Shown here: piece after piece, positions 25,722 to 35,043 of the stretch | How positions within the stretch are numbered: position 1 is the stretch's first letter | How the letters are laid out: the number at the start of each line of letters is the position of its first letter | Source of the DNA: Arcobacteraceae bacterium | GTDB lineage: Bacteria; Campylobacterota; Campylobacteria; Campylobacterales; Arcobacteraceae | Direction of reading: 5' to 3' | NCBI GenBank assembly: GCA_028687375.1 | Contig: JAQUAG010000001.1 | Location: 186,001-250,000, forward strand | DNA: 64,000 nt | Position numbers and translations under genes: made by a program | The notes under the pieces: generated by a model | Seen by the model: the letters and a program-made list of their open reading frames with translations, nothing else | Database searches by the model: none | What the model was told of the DNA's origin: nothing

Positions 25722-26900
25722 TTATTCTACTATATGCCCTACAAATTTAGACATATTATCAAGTATTTTTCCACCTTTTCTAAATCCTAATCCACAAGCT
25801 TCATATGCATAGAATACCCCTGCTTGATAGCTATTTCCATCTTCATCTTTTGGAAATTCTACATATTCTTGATAGATTGGTTTAAAGTTTTCATAAACAC
25901 CTTCCGTTTTGATATCAAGTGAATTATCACTATTTATGATAGCTACGTTTGCACCTTCTCTTCCAAAACACATCTTTTCCACTTGCTTTTTACTTTGAAG
26001 TGGTTCAAATGATGTTTCAAGTAATAAAGGATGATTTGGAAATAAATCCCATAATATCTTCATAATCCCTTTACTTTGAAATAAAAGAGTGTATGCTGGA
26101 TTAAAAATAATAACTTTTTTATTTTCAATAAGTTCTGTTAATCTTAAAGCTAATTCACCCTCTTCAATTGCTATATCTTCCCAAGGGATGAGTTTAAACC
26201 AAAACTCAAAAAGCTCATCATCTTTTATTATCCCATCATCTGAAAAGATAACTTCATCAACAAATGCAAACTCTGTTTCAAAACCTACTTCACTTGCAAT
26301 ATGTTGTAATAATTTAGTAGTATGTTCCTCTTCAATATTCCCCTTGATTGAGGAAAAAAGTATCTTCCAATTGAGTTTTTCATAATACTCATCAAACTTC
26401 TCAATATCACCATTTAAAGTGATTATTCTTCTGAAATTATCCCCAAGAGCTTCATATATGGAATTAAACTGGCTTGCTTCATCCAAACCATTAAATTTTA
26501 ACATTGCCCATTGGATTATCGAAATTTCAAAAAGTGAAGTGGGTGTATCTGCATTAAATTCAATCAATTTAATAGGTTTTCCATCAATTCCACCAGCTAA
26601 ATCAAATCGCCCATACAAATGCCAATGGACATCATCTTCCCAAGATTTTTTAACAATATCAACTAAATTAAAAGGGATATCAAGTTCGTGAAAGAGATTA
26701 TTATCTATAACAAATTGAGCTGCTTCTACAAACATATCATAGAGCTCATTTGTAGCTTCATAAAATTTTTCTGCTTCACTTTCATTTAGTACCACAAACT
26801 TATCTGCAATATAGCTACTATTATCTAAATCTGTATGCCAAGTAAATCCTATAGATTCTAAATAGCTATTTGTTAAAGGTTTAAGTTTTTTTAGTTTCAT
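25722..26900 (-). CDS. Glutathionylspermidine synthase family protein
   Basis: The 392-residue protein has ATP-grasp-type features of the GSP synthase C-terminal family: GRFDLAGG near residue 97, KLIEFNADTPTSLFEISIIQW, and the C-terminal GVFYAYEACGLGFRKGG. Family members join a peptide or amino acid to an amine with ATP; the true substrate in this lineage is unknown. It lies 3 bases downstream of the UPF0323 lipoprotein gene, a pair also known as neighbours in Campylobacter (Cj0371-Cj0372), so a joint envelope role is likely. Confidence 0.88.
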   Translation of the reverse strand: MKLKKLKPLTNSYLESIGFTWHTDLDNSSYIADKFVVLNESEAEKFYEATNELYDMFVEAAQFVIDNNLFHELDIPFNLVDIVKKSWEDDVHWHLYGRFDLAGGIDGKPIKLIEFNADTPTSLFEISIIQWAMLKFNGLDEASQFNSIYEALGDNFRRIITLNGDIEKFDEYYEKLNWKILFSSIKGNIEEEHTTKLLQHIASEVGFETEFAFVDEVIFSDDGIIKDDELFEFWFKLIPWEDIAIEEGELALRLTELIENKKVIIFNPAYTLLFQSKGIMKILWDLFPNHPLLLETSFEPLQSKKQVEKMCFGREGANVAIINSDNSLDIKTEGVYENFKPIYQEYVEFPKDEDGNSYQAGVFYAYEACGLGFRKGGKILDNMSKFVGHIVE

Positions 26901-26903
26901 CGC

Positions 26904-27536
26904 TTATCCTCCATAACTACTACTTGATGAAGTAGCTTTATTTGAATTTGAGAAGTAACCACTTTTACCACTACTTGTTGCACTATTTTTAGTTGATGCT
27001 CCACTTGATGGATTGTTAAAGCTATTAACACTTTTACTATATGTTTGTGGTGATTTATAATTTGTTTGTCTTTGAGTATTGTAGTTGTTATTATTAAACA
27101 GTTTATTCCCTATATATGCTCCTATCATTGCTCCAGCTGCACTTGCAAGAAGTGTTTCCCCTAAACTCATTCCACCACTACTCATTGATGGATTTGTAAG
27201 CCCTGAAGTATTATTGTCAATCTTTTGAGCTTCCACAGCTACAAGTTTGTCAATCTCTTCTTTTGATAAAATTCTCTCTTTTCCATCTTCTCTTAAAACA
27301 ATTGTTGTATTTGTACTTGGAAATTCATCTACAATTTTATAGCTTCCATCTGGTGCTTTTTCAATGACTACAAAAACATTTTTCTTTTCACTTACATTTG
27401 ATAGAGCTGATTCATTTTGTTGCTGTTCTTGTTTATTTTCACATCCTGCAAAATTAAGGATAAGCAATGAACCAAACCCACCCACTATGGCAAAATTCGA
27501 TATCTGTTTTAAAAAATATTTTTTATCTTTTTTCAT
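26904..27536 (-). CDS. UPF0323 family lipoprotein
   Basis: The protein has 210 residues. A signal peptide ends LLILNFAGCENKQ, with the lipid-modified cysteine at about 32. The middle region has a Gly/Ala stretch (LASAAGAMIGAYIGNKL) and the tail is very rich in Ser, Asn, Tyr and Gly, ending SSSSYGG. It matches the UPF0323 family of Helicobacter and Campylobacter (HP_0232/Cj0371). Function is not established. Confidence 0.87.
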   Translation of the reverse strand: MKKDKKYFLKQISNFAIVGGFGSLLILNFAGCENKQEQQQNESALSNVSEKKNVFVVIEKAPDGSYKIVDEFPSTNTTIVLREDGKERILSKEEIDKLVAVEAQKIDNNTSGLTNPSMSSGGMSLGETLLASAAGAMIGAYIGNKLFNNNNYNTQRQTNYKSPQTYSKSVNSFNNPSSGASTKNSATSSGKSGYFSNSNKATSSSSSYGG

Positions 27537-27550
27537 CTTTTACTACTTCT

Positions 27551-28951
27551 TTATCTTCCAAAATTATTATTGATAGCACTATTGATTCGTTGAAGTGTTT
27601 CCTCAACACCTAAAATAGCTATGATATCATATACAGAAGGTGCTTGTGTTCCACCTGTTAAACTTATTCTAATTGGTTGAAATAGTTCTGGAAATTTTAA
27701 TCCATTTTCACTAATAAAAGGTTTTGTTAAATCTTCTACATCTGTTGGTATATGTAAATCTTTACCACTTAAAAGTTCACAATATTTATTCAACATCTCT
27801 ACTGTATTCTCTTTAATAAATTTATTTACACCTGTTGTTTCATAAATAGTAGGAACATTTAAAATAGATTCAATAGCTGATTTTAATTCTACAATTGTAT
27901 TTGCTCTCTCTTTACAAAGGTCAAGTATCATCTCTTTTTTATCATGTCCAACAAGATGAAAATCAAAAAACTCAAGCTCTTTTGCCAATCTTTCATTTGA
28001 TACATTTTTAATATAATGACTATTTAACCAATTTAATTTTTCACTATTATAAGCTGATGCTGATTTATTTATATTGTTTGGATCAAATAATTCTAACATC
28101 TCTTCAATACTAAAAATCTCTTGATCTCCATTTGACCAACCAAGTCTTACAAGGAAGTTTAACAATGCTTCGGGAAGATATCCTAATCTTTTATATTCCA
28201 TAACATCCATAGCACCATCTCTTTTTGATAGTTTTTTGCCCTGAGGATTGTTTATCATTGGTATATGGTAAAACTTAGGTACATCAAATCCTAAAGCATT
28301 ATAAACAACAATTTGTTTTGGTGTATTTGAAAGGTGATCATCTCCTCTTATTACATCAGATATCCCCATTAGATGATCATCAATTGCCACAACAAAATTA
28401 TATGTTGGCATACCATTTCCTCTAGCTATTACAAAATCATCAACTTGATTTGCATCAAATTTCATAGCACCTTTAACACCGTCATTAAATTCAATTCTCC
28501 CTTCTATTGGAGCTTTTATTCTTATAACTGGTTCAATATTAGCTGGAATCTCTGGGAGTACTTTACCATCTTCTGGTCTCCAAGTTCCATCATATCTTGG
28601 TGTTTCTTTAGCTGCTTCTTGTTTGTCTCTCAACGCTTGTAAATCTTCTTTAGACATATAACATTTATAAGCATTACCACTTTCTAGTAATTTATCAATA
28701 TAAACTTTGTAAATATCTGTTCGTTTTGATTGGTATTCTATAGTACAATCACTTGGCATTCCTACCCATTCAAATGCTTCTAAAATTGCTTTTACTGCAT
28801 CTTCACTATTTCTTGCCAAATCTGTATCTTCAATTCTAAGTTTAAACTCTCCACTTGTTTTCTTTGCCCATAAATAACTATAGAGTGCTGTTCTAAGTCC
28901 TCCAATATGCAAATATCCCGTTGGGCTTGGTGCAAATCTTGTTATTGCCAT
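27551..28951 (-). CDS. gltX: Glutamyl-tRNA synthetase (GluRS family)
   Basis: It is a class I synthetase of 466 residues from ATG 28949-28951. The motif FAPSPTGYLHIGGLRTALY carries HIGG, and KKLSKRDGAMDV is the KMSKS loop. I chose this ATG over one six codons upstream because AAAGGA lies eight bases before it. In Campylobacterota two GluRS copies often exist, one specialised for tRNA-Gln; which copy this is cannot be told here. It is coupled to an upstream microprotein. Confidence 0.93.
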   Translation of the reverse strand: MAITRFAPSPTGYLHIGGLRTALYSYLWAKKTSGEFKLRIEDTDLARNSEDAVKAILEAFEWVGMPSDCTIEYQSKRTDIYKVYIDKLLESGNAYKCYMSKEDLQALRDKQEAAKETPRYDGTWRPEDGKVLPEIPANIEPVIRIKAPIEGRIEFNDGVKGAMKFDANQVDDFVIARGNGMPTYNFVVAIDDHLMGISDVIRGDDHLSNTPKQIVVYNALGFDVPKFYHIPMINNPQGKKLSKRDGAMDVMEYKRLGYLPEALLNFLVRLGWSNGDQEIFSIEEMLELFDPNNINKSASAYNSEKLNWLNSHYIKNVSNERLAKELEFFDFHLVGHDKKEMILDLCKERANTIVELKSAIESILNVPTIYETTGVNKFIKENTVEMLNKYCELLSGKDLHIPTDVEDLTKPFISENGLKFPELFQPIRISLTGGTQAPSVYDIIAILGVEETLQRINSAINNNFGR

Positions 28952-28952
28952 T

Positions 28953-29069
28953 TTATTTATCCTTTTCATCTTTATTTAATTCATCTTGATTCATTTTGAT
29001 GAAGAAAAACACTCCACCAAATCCAACACCTAAAGTAAATACTACTAAAATAATATCAAGTATCCCCAT
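28953..29069 (-). CDS. 38-residue membrane microprotein between rlmN and gltX
   Basis: This frame, too short for ordinary ORF calling, starts at ATG 29067-29069 with AAAGGA nine bases upstream inside rlmN and reads [20 protein letters not shown], then [18 protein letters not shown]. One transmembrane segment and a charged tail are predicted. Its stop is one base before the gltX ATG (TAAAATG), so it is coupled on both sides. The overlap with rlmN's end, two good ribosome binding sites and clean membrane topology support a real gene of unknown function. Confidence 0.72.
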   Translation of the reverse strand: MGILDIILVVFTLGVGFGGVFFFIKMNQDELNKDEKDK

Positions 29070-30120
29070 TTGTTTTTTCCTTTAATTGTCCACATGCTGC
29101 ACTAATATCAAGTCCTTTAGATTCTCTTATAGTGCAAAGAAGACCTTTACTTATCAATCTTTCTTGGAATTTTACCATATTGTTTCTTGATGGTCTTTCA
29201 TATGGTGTATCTGGATATGGATTAAAATATATTAGATTAACTTTTGATGGTATTCCTGATAAAAGCTTGATCAGTTTATCTGCACTTTTTATATCATCAT
29301 TTTTATCTTTTATAACCAAATATTCAAACATAATTTTCTTTCTTGTATCTATTGGAAACTTTTTAACTGCATCAATAATCGACTGAATATTATATGCTTT
29401 ATTCATTGGAATTAATTCACTTCTAAGTGTATCATCAACAGCATGAAGTGAGATAGCTAACTGAACACCTAAATCTAAATTTGCAAGTTTATTTATCTTA
29501 TCACTTATTCCACTTGTTGAAATTGTTTGCCTTCTTGTACTAATAGCAAGACCATCTAAATCACTGATAATTTTAATAGCTTGTACAAGATTTTCATAAT
29601 TATCAAGAGGTTCTCCCATACCCATATAAACTATATTTACCGATTTATTTTCAGGTATATTATTTAATTTTTTAAGATATTTTATTTGTGCGACGATCTC
29701 TCCTGCCGTCAAATTTCTTGTAAAGCCACCTTTTGCTGTAAGACAAAAACTACAACCAACTTTACATCCAACTTGAGAAGATATACAAAAAGTATATTTT
29801 CCACCTTGTTCAATATTTCCATCTTCATCTTTTACTTCATCTTTCATAAGTAAAAAAACTGCTTCTACAGTATGTCCACCTGCAAATTCAAAAAGATATT
29901 TTATTGTTCCATCAGAACTTTTTTCCTCTTTAACAATTTTACAAATATCTATTGGATATTTCTCTTGTAATTCCTCTTTCAACTCTTTTGGAAGATTTTT
30001 CATATCATCATAAGAGGTGGCATATTTTTTATAAAGCCAATTATAAATTTGTTTTGCTCTAAAAGATGGTTTAATATTTTGTTGTAGTTCTTCTAAAGTA
30101 TAATCATATATTGTTTTCAT
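29056..30120 (-). CDS. rlmN: 23S rRNA/tRNA adenine-C2 methyltransferase RlmN
   Basis: The 354-residue radical SAM enzyme has the cluster motif [11 protein letters not shown] and the catalytic C-terminal cysteine in [23 protein letters not shown] and [17 protein letters not shown] are RlmN signatures. It methylates C2 of A2503 in 23S rRNA and A37 of some tRNAs. It is 30 bases downstream of the phosphorylase-like gene, and its 3' end overlaps the 38-residue microprotein gene. Confidence 0.97.
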   Translation of the reverse strand: MKTIYDYTLEELQQNIKPSFRAKQIYNWLYKKYATSYDDMKNLPKELKEELQEKYPIDICKIVKEEKSSDGTIKYLFEFAGGHTVEAVFLLMKDEVKDEDGNIEQGGKYTFCISSQVGCKVGCSFCLTAKGGFTRNLTAGEIVAQIKYLKKLNNIPENKSVNIVYMGMGEPLDNYENLVQAIKIISDLDGLAISTRRQTISTSGISDKINKLANLDLGVQLAISLHAVDDTLRSELIPMNKAYNIQSIIDAVKKFPIDTRKKIMFEYLVIKDKNDDIKSADKLIKLLSGIPSKVNLIYFNPYPDTPYERPSRNNMVKFQERLISKGLLCTIRESKGLDISAACGQLKEKTNGDT

Positions 30121-30150
30121 TTTAAATCCTTTAGTTCCATGTGGAACATT

Positions 30151-30693
30151 TCACTTTTTAATAATTAGTTTTTTCTCTTCTAAATACTTTATGAGTTTAT
30201 CAATAGCCTCTTGATGATTCTTTAAAAAGTCTTTATGAGCTTCTTTATTTGTATAGTTAGTAACTACAAAAATACCAGCAATAGGAATATCAAATTCTTT
30301 AGCAACACTACATAAAGAGAAGAATTCCATATTTTCTATTCCTACACCATACTGCTCAAATTCTTTTGATAATTCAAAATCTATAGTGATATAATTAGAA
30401 CTATTAACAATTGTTTCATCGTTAAATGTCATATTGTGAGTTCTGATAACATTATCAAGAGGGGTATAACTTTTATCTTCTAAAAAAGATAACTCTATAT
30501 TTGCTCCACTACTACTTTCAACTATATCAAAAATATTATATTTTCCATAACTTCCAGCACTTCCAATAAATATCAAATAATCTGGTTTATCAAATAAACA
30601 TAATCTCGTAAGATTAACTGCACTATTGATAAGTCCAATCCCTATAGGTATGGCAAAATCAAATGTTTCAATATCACCTGCACAAACAATCAT
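30151..30693 (-). CDS. Nucleoside phosphorylase/MTAN superfamily protein
   Basis: The 180-residue protein has PNP_UDP_1-type features: IPIGIGLINSAVNLTRL, YLIFIGSAGSYGKY and GIENMEFFSLCSVAKEF, with the late FVVTNYTNKEAHKDF. It is short for this fold; most members have 230 or more residues, so the N-terminus is trimmed. It may act on nucleosides or 5'-methylthioadenosine. It overlaps the upstream methyltransferase gene by one base (ATG/TAA), suggesting shared use, for instance in S-adenosylmethionine by-product recycling (inference). Confidence 0.8.
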   Translation of the reverse strand: MIVCAGDIETFDFAIPIGIGLINSAVNLTRLCLFDKPDYLIFIGSAGSYGKYNIFDIVESSSGANIELSFLEDKSYTPLDNVIRTHNMTFNDETIVNSSNYITIDFELSKEFEQYGVGIENMEFFSLCSVAKEFDIPIAGIFVVTNYTNKEAHKDFLKNHQEAIDKLIKYLEEKKLIIKK

Positions 30694-31298
30694 TATTTTG
30701 TACCAATAGCTATAAAAATATCATAAGTGTTAGTAGGTTTTTCAATCGAATGTAACTTCTCTATGTTGATATCTTTTAATCCAGCATTTACAAATGCTTG
30801 ATAAACTATCTCCTCTTCAAATCCAAAATGAATCACATCTGCATTATCACTATGAAAAGCTCCATCTTCTTTATAAAGATCGGCAATAAAAATTTGACCA
30901 CCAGTTTTTAGTGATTTAGCCAATTTATTTACAAAATTATTTACATCATTAATATGGTGCATTGTCATATTTGTAACTGCAATATCATATTTATTTTCAT
31001 TCAAATCTTGAGTATTTATATCATGAATATACCCAAAAATATTTTCCATTCCAATATCTTTTGCTTTCTCATTATAAACTTCAATCATCCCAAAAGAGTA
31101 ATCAAGTCCTTCAACACTTTCTACATCTCCTGCAAAGCCAAATGATACTAAACCACTACCACAACCATAATCAAGCACTTTAAAGTTCTTTATATCACTC
31201 TTTAAATACTCTTTAATCTTATCGACAAAAACCATCGCACCTTCAACTCTCTCTGGCTTACTATCCCAAGCTTTTGCTAAATCATCAAATCTTCCCAT
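30693..31298 (-). CDS. Class I SAM-dependent methyltransferase
   Basis: The 201-residue protein has the SAM-binding motif I VLDYGCGSGLVSFGF, motif II-like acidic VEGLDYSFGMIEVY and DIAVTNMTMHHIND, resembling the UbiE/COQ5-like methyltransferase fold. Substrate is unknown. It abuts hisF upstream (1 base between) and the phosphorylase-like gene downstream, forming a small minus-strand operon. Confidence 0.87.
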   Translation of the reverse strand: MGRFDDLAKAWDSKPERVEGAMVFVDKIKEYLKSDIKNFKVLDYGCGSGLVSFGFAGDVESVEGLDYSFGMIEVYNEKAKDIGMENIFGYIHDINTQDLNENKYDIAVTNMTMHHINDVNNFVNKLAKSLKTGGQIFIADLYKEDGAFHSDNADVIHFGFEEEIVYQAFVNAGLKDINIEKLHSIEKPTNTYDIFIAIGTK

Positions 31299-31299
31299 T

Positions 31300-32076
31300 T
31301 TATAACCTCACTGGAATATTATTTGTTTTGAGATATCTTTTTAAATCCATAATATCTATTTCTTTAAAGTGAAAAATTGAAGCAGCAAGTGCAGCTTCAG
31401 CACCACCAATTGTGAAAGCATCTTTAATATGTTCCATAGTTCCTGCACCTCCACTTGCTATTACTGGAATATCAACAGAACTACTTATTTGTTTTGTAAT
31501 ATTAAGTTCAAATCCTGTTTTAGCTCCATCTGTATCCATTGAAGTAAGAAGTATCTCTCCAGCACCTCTATTGTAAACCTCTTTTGCCCAAGCAACCGCA
31601 TCAAGACCAGTATCTTCCCTACCACCTTTTACAAAAACATGATAAGTGCCATCGCTTACTTTTTTAACATCAATAGCAACAACAATACATTGACTTCCAA
31701 ATCTTTTAGCACCTTCATTAATAAAATTTGGATTTACGACAGCACTTGAGTTAATACTCACTTTATCGCAACCAACATTGAGTAAATTGTAAATATCTTC
31801 TAATTTTCTTATCCCTCCACCAACAGTAAGTGGGATAAAAACCTCTCGTGCTACTTTTTTAACAACATCAACAATCGTATCTCTACCCTCGTGACTAGCC
31901 CCAATATCCAAAAAAGTAAGCTCATCAGCCCCTTCAATATTGTATCTTTTAGCAACTTCTACAGGATCTCCTGCATCTCTAAGTCCTAAAAAATTCACAC
32001 CTTTAACAACTCTTCCGTTATCTACATCAAGACAAGGAATTATTCTTTTTGCAAAACAATTCATTTTTGTATCCAT
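31300..32076 (-). CDS. hisF: Imidazole glycerol phosphate synthase cyclase subunit
   Basis: The 258-residue (beta/alpha)8 protein has [20 protein letters not shown], with the first catalytic aspartate, and [16 protein letters not shown], with the second. HisF with HisH converts PRFAR to IGP and AICAR in histidine synthesis. The upstream ATG (32076) has a weak AGAG site; an ATG four codons in is the alternative. hisH is not adjacent. Confidence 0.96.
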   Translation of the reverse strand: MDTKMNCFAKRIIPCLDVDNGRVVKGVNFLGLRDAGDPVEVAKRYNIEGADELTFLDIGASHEGRDTIVDVVKKVAREVFIPLTVGGGIRKLEDIYNLLNVGCDKVSINSSAVVNPNFINEGAKRFGSQCIVVAIDVKKVSDGTYHVFVKGGREDTGLDAVAWAKEVYNRGAGEILLTSMDTDGAKTGFELNITKQISSSVDIPVIASGGAGTMEHIKDAFTIGGAEAALAASIFHFKEIDIMDLKRYLKTNNIPVRL

Positions 32077-32144
32077 AATTTTTCTCTATTTTAACCAAAC
32101 TTGATATTGATAAAGATTAAATTTAAGCCTTATAGGATAATAGA

Positions 32145-32159
32145 TTTGATAAAATTATC
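32145..32159 (+). promoter_or_regulatory. Promoter-like motif immediately before rlmB
   Basis: TTTGATAAAATTATC, identical to the glmM promoter string, ends only four bases before the rlmB ATG at 32163. A -10 at 32150-32155 would start transcription at or next to the start codon, giving a leaderless message; no ribosome binding site is visible. An alternative -10 is GATAAT at 32136-32141. Confidence 0.45.
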
Positions 32160-32162
32160 CTT

Positions 32163-32846
32163 ATGATTATATATGGAAAACAAATTGTATTTTACGTTTT
32201 AGAGAAGCATCCAAAGCTAATTAAACAAATATTTTTAACAAAAGAGTTAGATAAAAAAATGTTTAAAAAATTTATGGATGTAGGTGTGAAGGTTATACGA
32301 CCTGATGAAAAAAAAGCACAAAGCTTAGCACGAGGTGGAAATCATCAAGGATTTTTACTTGAAATAGAAGATTTTTATTTTGAAGAGATAAACGAAATAA
32401 AGAAAAAAGATTTTATTGTTGTTCTTGATGGATTAACTGATGTTGGAAATATTGGTGCAATTGCTAGAAGTTGTTATGCTTTAGGTGTTGGTGGACTTGT
32501 TATTTGTGGGATTAAAAATCTTGATATGGCACCAATAGTAAGAACAAGTAGTGGAACGGCACTTGACTTGCCAATAGCTACAATACAAAATAGTAGTGAT
32601 TTAGCCAATGAACTTAAACAACTAAAATTTACTCTAGCAGGTGCTGATGCAAGTGGATATGACATCAAAACAATTGAAAAATCAAAAGGTCAAAAAATTG
32701 CTCTATTTTTAGGAAATGAGGGGGATGGTTTATCTGGAAAAGTAGTAAAAAAATTAGATATCAAACTCTCTATTAAAATGGCAAATGATTTTGATAGTTT
32801 AAATGTTTCAGTTGCTGCTGGGATATTAATACACTCATTAATCTAA
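32163..32846 (+). CDS. rlmB: 23S rRNA 2'-O-ribose methyltransferase (SpoU/TrmH family, RlmB-like)
   Basis: The 227-residue protein has an N-terminal substrate-binding part and a C-terminal SPOUT knot: VVLDGLTDVGNIGAIARSCYALG (motif 1), ALFLGNEGDGLSGKV (motif 2) and LNVSVAAGILIHSLI (motif 3). RlmB methylates G2251 of 23S rRNA; related family members modify other sites, so the exact position is inferred. The next gene starts at the base after its stop. Confidence 0.9.
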   Translation: MIIYGKQIVFYVLEKHPKLIKQIFLTKELDKKMFKKFMDVGVKVIRPDEKKAQSLARGGNHQGFLLEIEDFYFEEINEIKKKDFIVVLDGLTDVGNIGAIARSCYALGVGGLVICGIKNLDMAPIVRTSSGTALDLPIATIQNSSDLANELKQLKFTLAGADASGYDIKTIEKSKGQKIALFLGNEGDGLSGKVVKKLDIKLSIKMANDFDSLNVSVAAGILIHSLI

Positions 32847-33683
32847 ATGTTACGAAAAAAATTAGTATCATTCTTACTCCTTGGATCTACATTAGTACTC
32901 CAAGGAGATTTGGTAGATGATAAGATAGCTAATATTCTTAGCCAAGAAATTTATGACTCAAATAAAAATCTCATCGATGAAGTTTTTGAAAATAAAAGTT
33001 TTTACCTTCAAAATAACCACATCAATTATAATAAACTTATTCAAACTTTAAAATCTAAATCTTTACTTGAGTTTACTGTACCTGAACAAAGTGAAGTAAA
33101 AGTTTTATTTCATATCAAAAATGGAGATAAAAAAGGTTTTAAGATTTTAAAAAATGTCCTTTCAAATATTGGATATTCCTATTATTTTACAGACTTTATT
33201 AAAAAGGATAACGATGAAATAATTTGGCAAATAAGATTTACAAGTGATTATACTTTTGATTCATATAATTTTAATGATGAATTATCAAAATTTCAAGCTC
33301 ATATAACTGATATAAATAGGGTTACACTAACAAATTGGGAATATTCTATAGATGCCAAAAATGGAATTTTAGCTGATTTAAAAACAATTAGTTTAGATGA
33401 AAAGATTTCACTTCCAATGCCTCTTGAGCCATATTATTTAGCTATCCCAAATAGTAAAGAACTTCTTATTGCAAGTAGCCAAGGAAATAGTTGGGTGCCA
33501 AAAATTTCATTTTATGACAATGAACTAAATGCACTTGGGACAATTGAGATGAATAAAGTTTATGAAGGATTAAAAGTTTTAATACCACAAAATACAAAAT
33601 ACATAAAAATAAGTGATAGATACTCCCTTTTAAATATAAAAAGAGGTTTATCTGTACTTGTTTCAAATAGTCTTCAAAATTAA
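32847..33683 (+). CDS. Periplasmic protein of unknown function
   Basis: I do not recognise this 278-residue protein. It starts MLRKKLVSFLLLGSTLVLQG, a clear signal peptide, followed by a hydrophilic domain with many Asn, Lys and aromatic residues and a C-terminal half that may be beta-rich (LEPYYLAIPNSKELLIASSQ). Its ATG immediately follows the rlmB stop. Similar proteins probably exist in related epsilonproteobacteria, but I cannot name a domain. Confidence 0.68.
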   Translation: MLRKKLVSFLLLGSTLVLQGDLVDDKIANILSQEIYDSNKNLIDEVFENKSFYLQNNHINYNKLIQTLKSKSLLEFTVPEQSEVKVLFHIKNGDKKGFKILKNVLSNIGYSYYFTDFIKKDNDEIIWQIRFTSDYTFDSYNFNDELSKFQAHITDINRVTLTNWEYSIDAKNGILADLKTISLDEKISLPMPLEPYYLAIPNSKELLIASSQGNSWVPKISFYDNELNALGTIEMNKVYEGLKVLIPQNTKYIKISDRYSLLNIKRGLSVLVSNSLQN

Positions 33684-33689
33684 AAGGTT

Positions 33690-33707
33690 ATTTTAGGTAA
33701 AATTCCA
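33690..33707 (+). promoter_or_regulatory. Promoter of the AlaC-like aminotransferase gene
   Basis: TTTTAGGTAAAATTCC has TAAAAT about 60 bases before the ATG at 33759 and fits the TTnGTAnAATnnTC pattern seen at other starts in this window. TTTATAAAGGAAAAA provides the ribosome binding site. Confidence 0.45.
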
Positions 33708-33758
33708 AAATTTTGCAGATAAATATCGTAAGATAAATAAGTTTATAAAGGAAAAAAT

Positions 33759-34976
33759 ATGTTTGATGAAATAGAATTTGATAGAATTAAACGGTTGCCT
33801 AAATATGTTTTTGCTCAAGTAGGTGAGCTTAAGATGGCACAAAGAAGAGCAGGTCATGATGTAATAGATTTTTCAATGGGAAATCCAGATGGAGATACAC
33901 CAGAACATATTAGAAAAAAACTTATTGAATCTGCTCAAAAAACAAAAGTTCATGGATATTCAGCTTCAAAAGGGATTCCTAAACTTTTAGTAGCTATCTC
34001 TGATTGGTACAAACGAAGATACAATGTAGATCTTGATCCACAAACAGAATGTGTAGCTACAATGGGAAGTAAAGAGGGATATGCTCACTTAGCTTATGCT
34101 ATAACAAATCCAGGTGATGTGGCAGTAGTTCCAGATCCAACTTACCCAATTCACAGTTATGCATTTATACTAGCAGGTGGAAATGTTGTAAAATTTGAAC
34201 TTATTTTTGATGAAGATTACAACGTTGATGAAGATAGGTTTTTTGAAGATTTAGAGAGAGTTTTTAGAGATAGTTCTCCAAAACCAAAATATGTAGTTGT
34301 AAACTTCCCACATAATCCAACAACGGCAACTGTAACACCTGAATTTTATACAAGAATAGTGGCTATGGCAAAAAGAGAAAGATTTTATGTTATCTCTGAT
34401 ATTGCTTATGGAGATTTAACTTTTGATGGCTATAAAACACCTTCAATTATGGAAGTACCAGGGGCTAAAGATGTTGCTGTTGAAAGCTTTACGCTTAGTA
34501 AATCATACAATATGGCTGGATGGAGAGTTGGTTTTTTTGTAGGAAATCCAAAATTAATTGGTGCATTACAAAAAATTAAATCTTGGCTTGATTATGGTAT
34601 GTTTACACCGATTCAAGTATCTGCAACTGTAGCTTTAAATGGTGACCAACAATGTGTACAAGATATTACAGATAAATATGATCATAGACAAGAGGTTTTA
34701 ATAGATGCTTTTGGAAAAGCTGGATGGAAACTTAAAAAGAATAGAGCAACCATGTTTGTATGGGCTAAAATACCAGAATGTGTAGCACATCTTGGAAGTT
34801 TAGAATTTAGTAAAAAACTCCTTGTTGAAGCTGATGTTGCCGTTGCTCCTGGTATTGGTTTTGGTGAATATGGGGATCAATATGTAAGAATTGCATTAAT
34901 TGAAAATGATAAGAGAATAAGACAAGCAGCTAAAAATATAAAAGCATTTTTAGCAAAATACGAAAATAAAAAATAA
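33759..34976 (+). CDS. alaC: Class I/II PLP aminotransferase, AlaC-like (alanine transaminase family)
   Basis: The 405-residue protein closely matches the AlaC/YfdZ branch: YVFAQVGELKMAQRRAGHD, DFSMGNPDGDTPEHI, GYSASKGIPKL, and the PLP lysine in TLSKSYNMAGWRVGFFVGN. It transfers amino groups to pyruvate to give alanine or acts on related substrates; LL-diaminopimelate aminotransferases are close relatives, so the substrate is not certain. It starts with AAAGGA about nine bases upstream. A hairpin terminator separates it from rsmA. Confidence 0.88.
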   Translation: MFDEIEFDRIKRLPKYVFAQVGELKMAQRRAGHDVIDFSMGNPDGDTPEHIRKKLIESAQKTKVHGYSASKGIPKLLVAISDWYKRRYNVDLDPQTECVATMGSKEGYAHLAYAITNPGDVAVVPDPTYPIHSYAFILAGGNVVKFELIFDEDYNVDEDRFFEDLERVFRDSSPKPKYVVVNFPHNPTTATVTPEFYTRIVAMAKRERFYVISDIAYGDLTFDGYKTPSIMEVPGAKDVAVESFTLSKSYNMAGWRVGFFVGNPKLIGALQKIKSWLDYGMFTPIQVSATVALNGDQQCVQDITDKYDHRQEVLIDAFGKAGWKLKKNRATMFVWAKIPECVAHLGSLEFSKKLLVEADVAVAPGIGFGEYGDQYVRIALIENDKRIRQAAKNIKAFLAKYENKK

Positions 34977-34986
34977 TATCAAAGAG

Positions 34987-35023
34987 AGTGTAAGTCTTAT
35001 TTCGGTAGACTTCACTGTTTTTT
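34987..35023 (+). terminator. Terminator or attenuator between alaC and rsmA
   Basis: AGTGtAAGTCT (34987-34997, one bulged base) pairs with AGACTTCACT (35007-35016) around a loop TATTTCGGT. It is followed by GTTTTTT. It ends only 20 bases before the rsmA ATG, so it can work as an attenuator as well as ending the alaC message. Confidence 0.7.
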
Positions 35024-35043
35024 AAATTTGAAAGAATAAAAAA

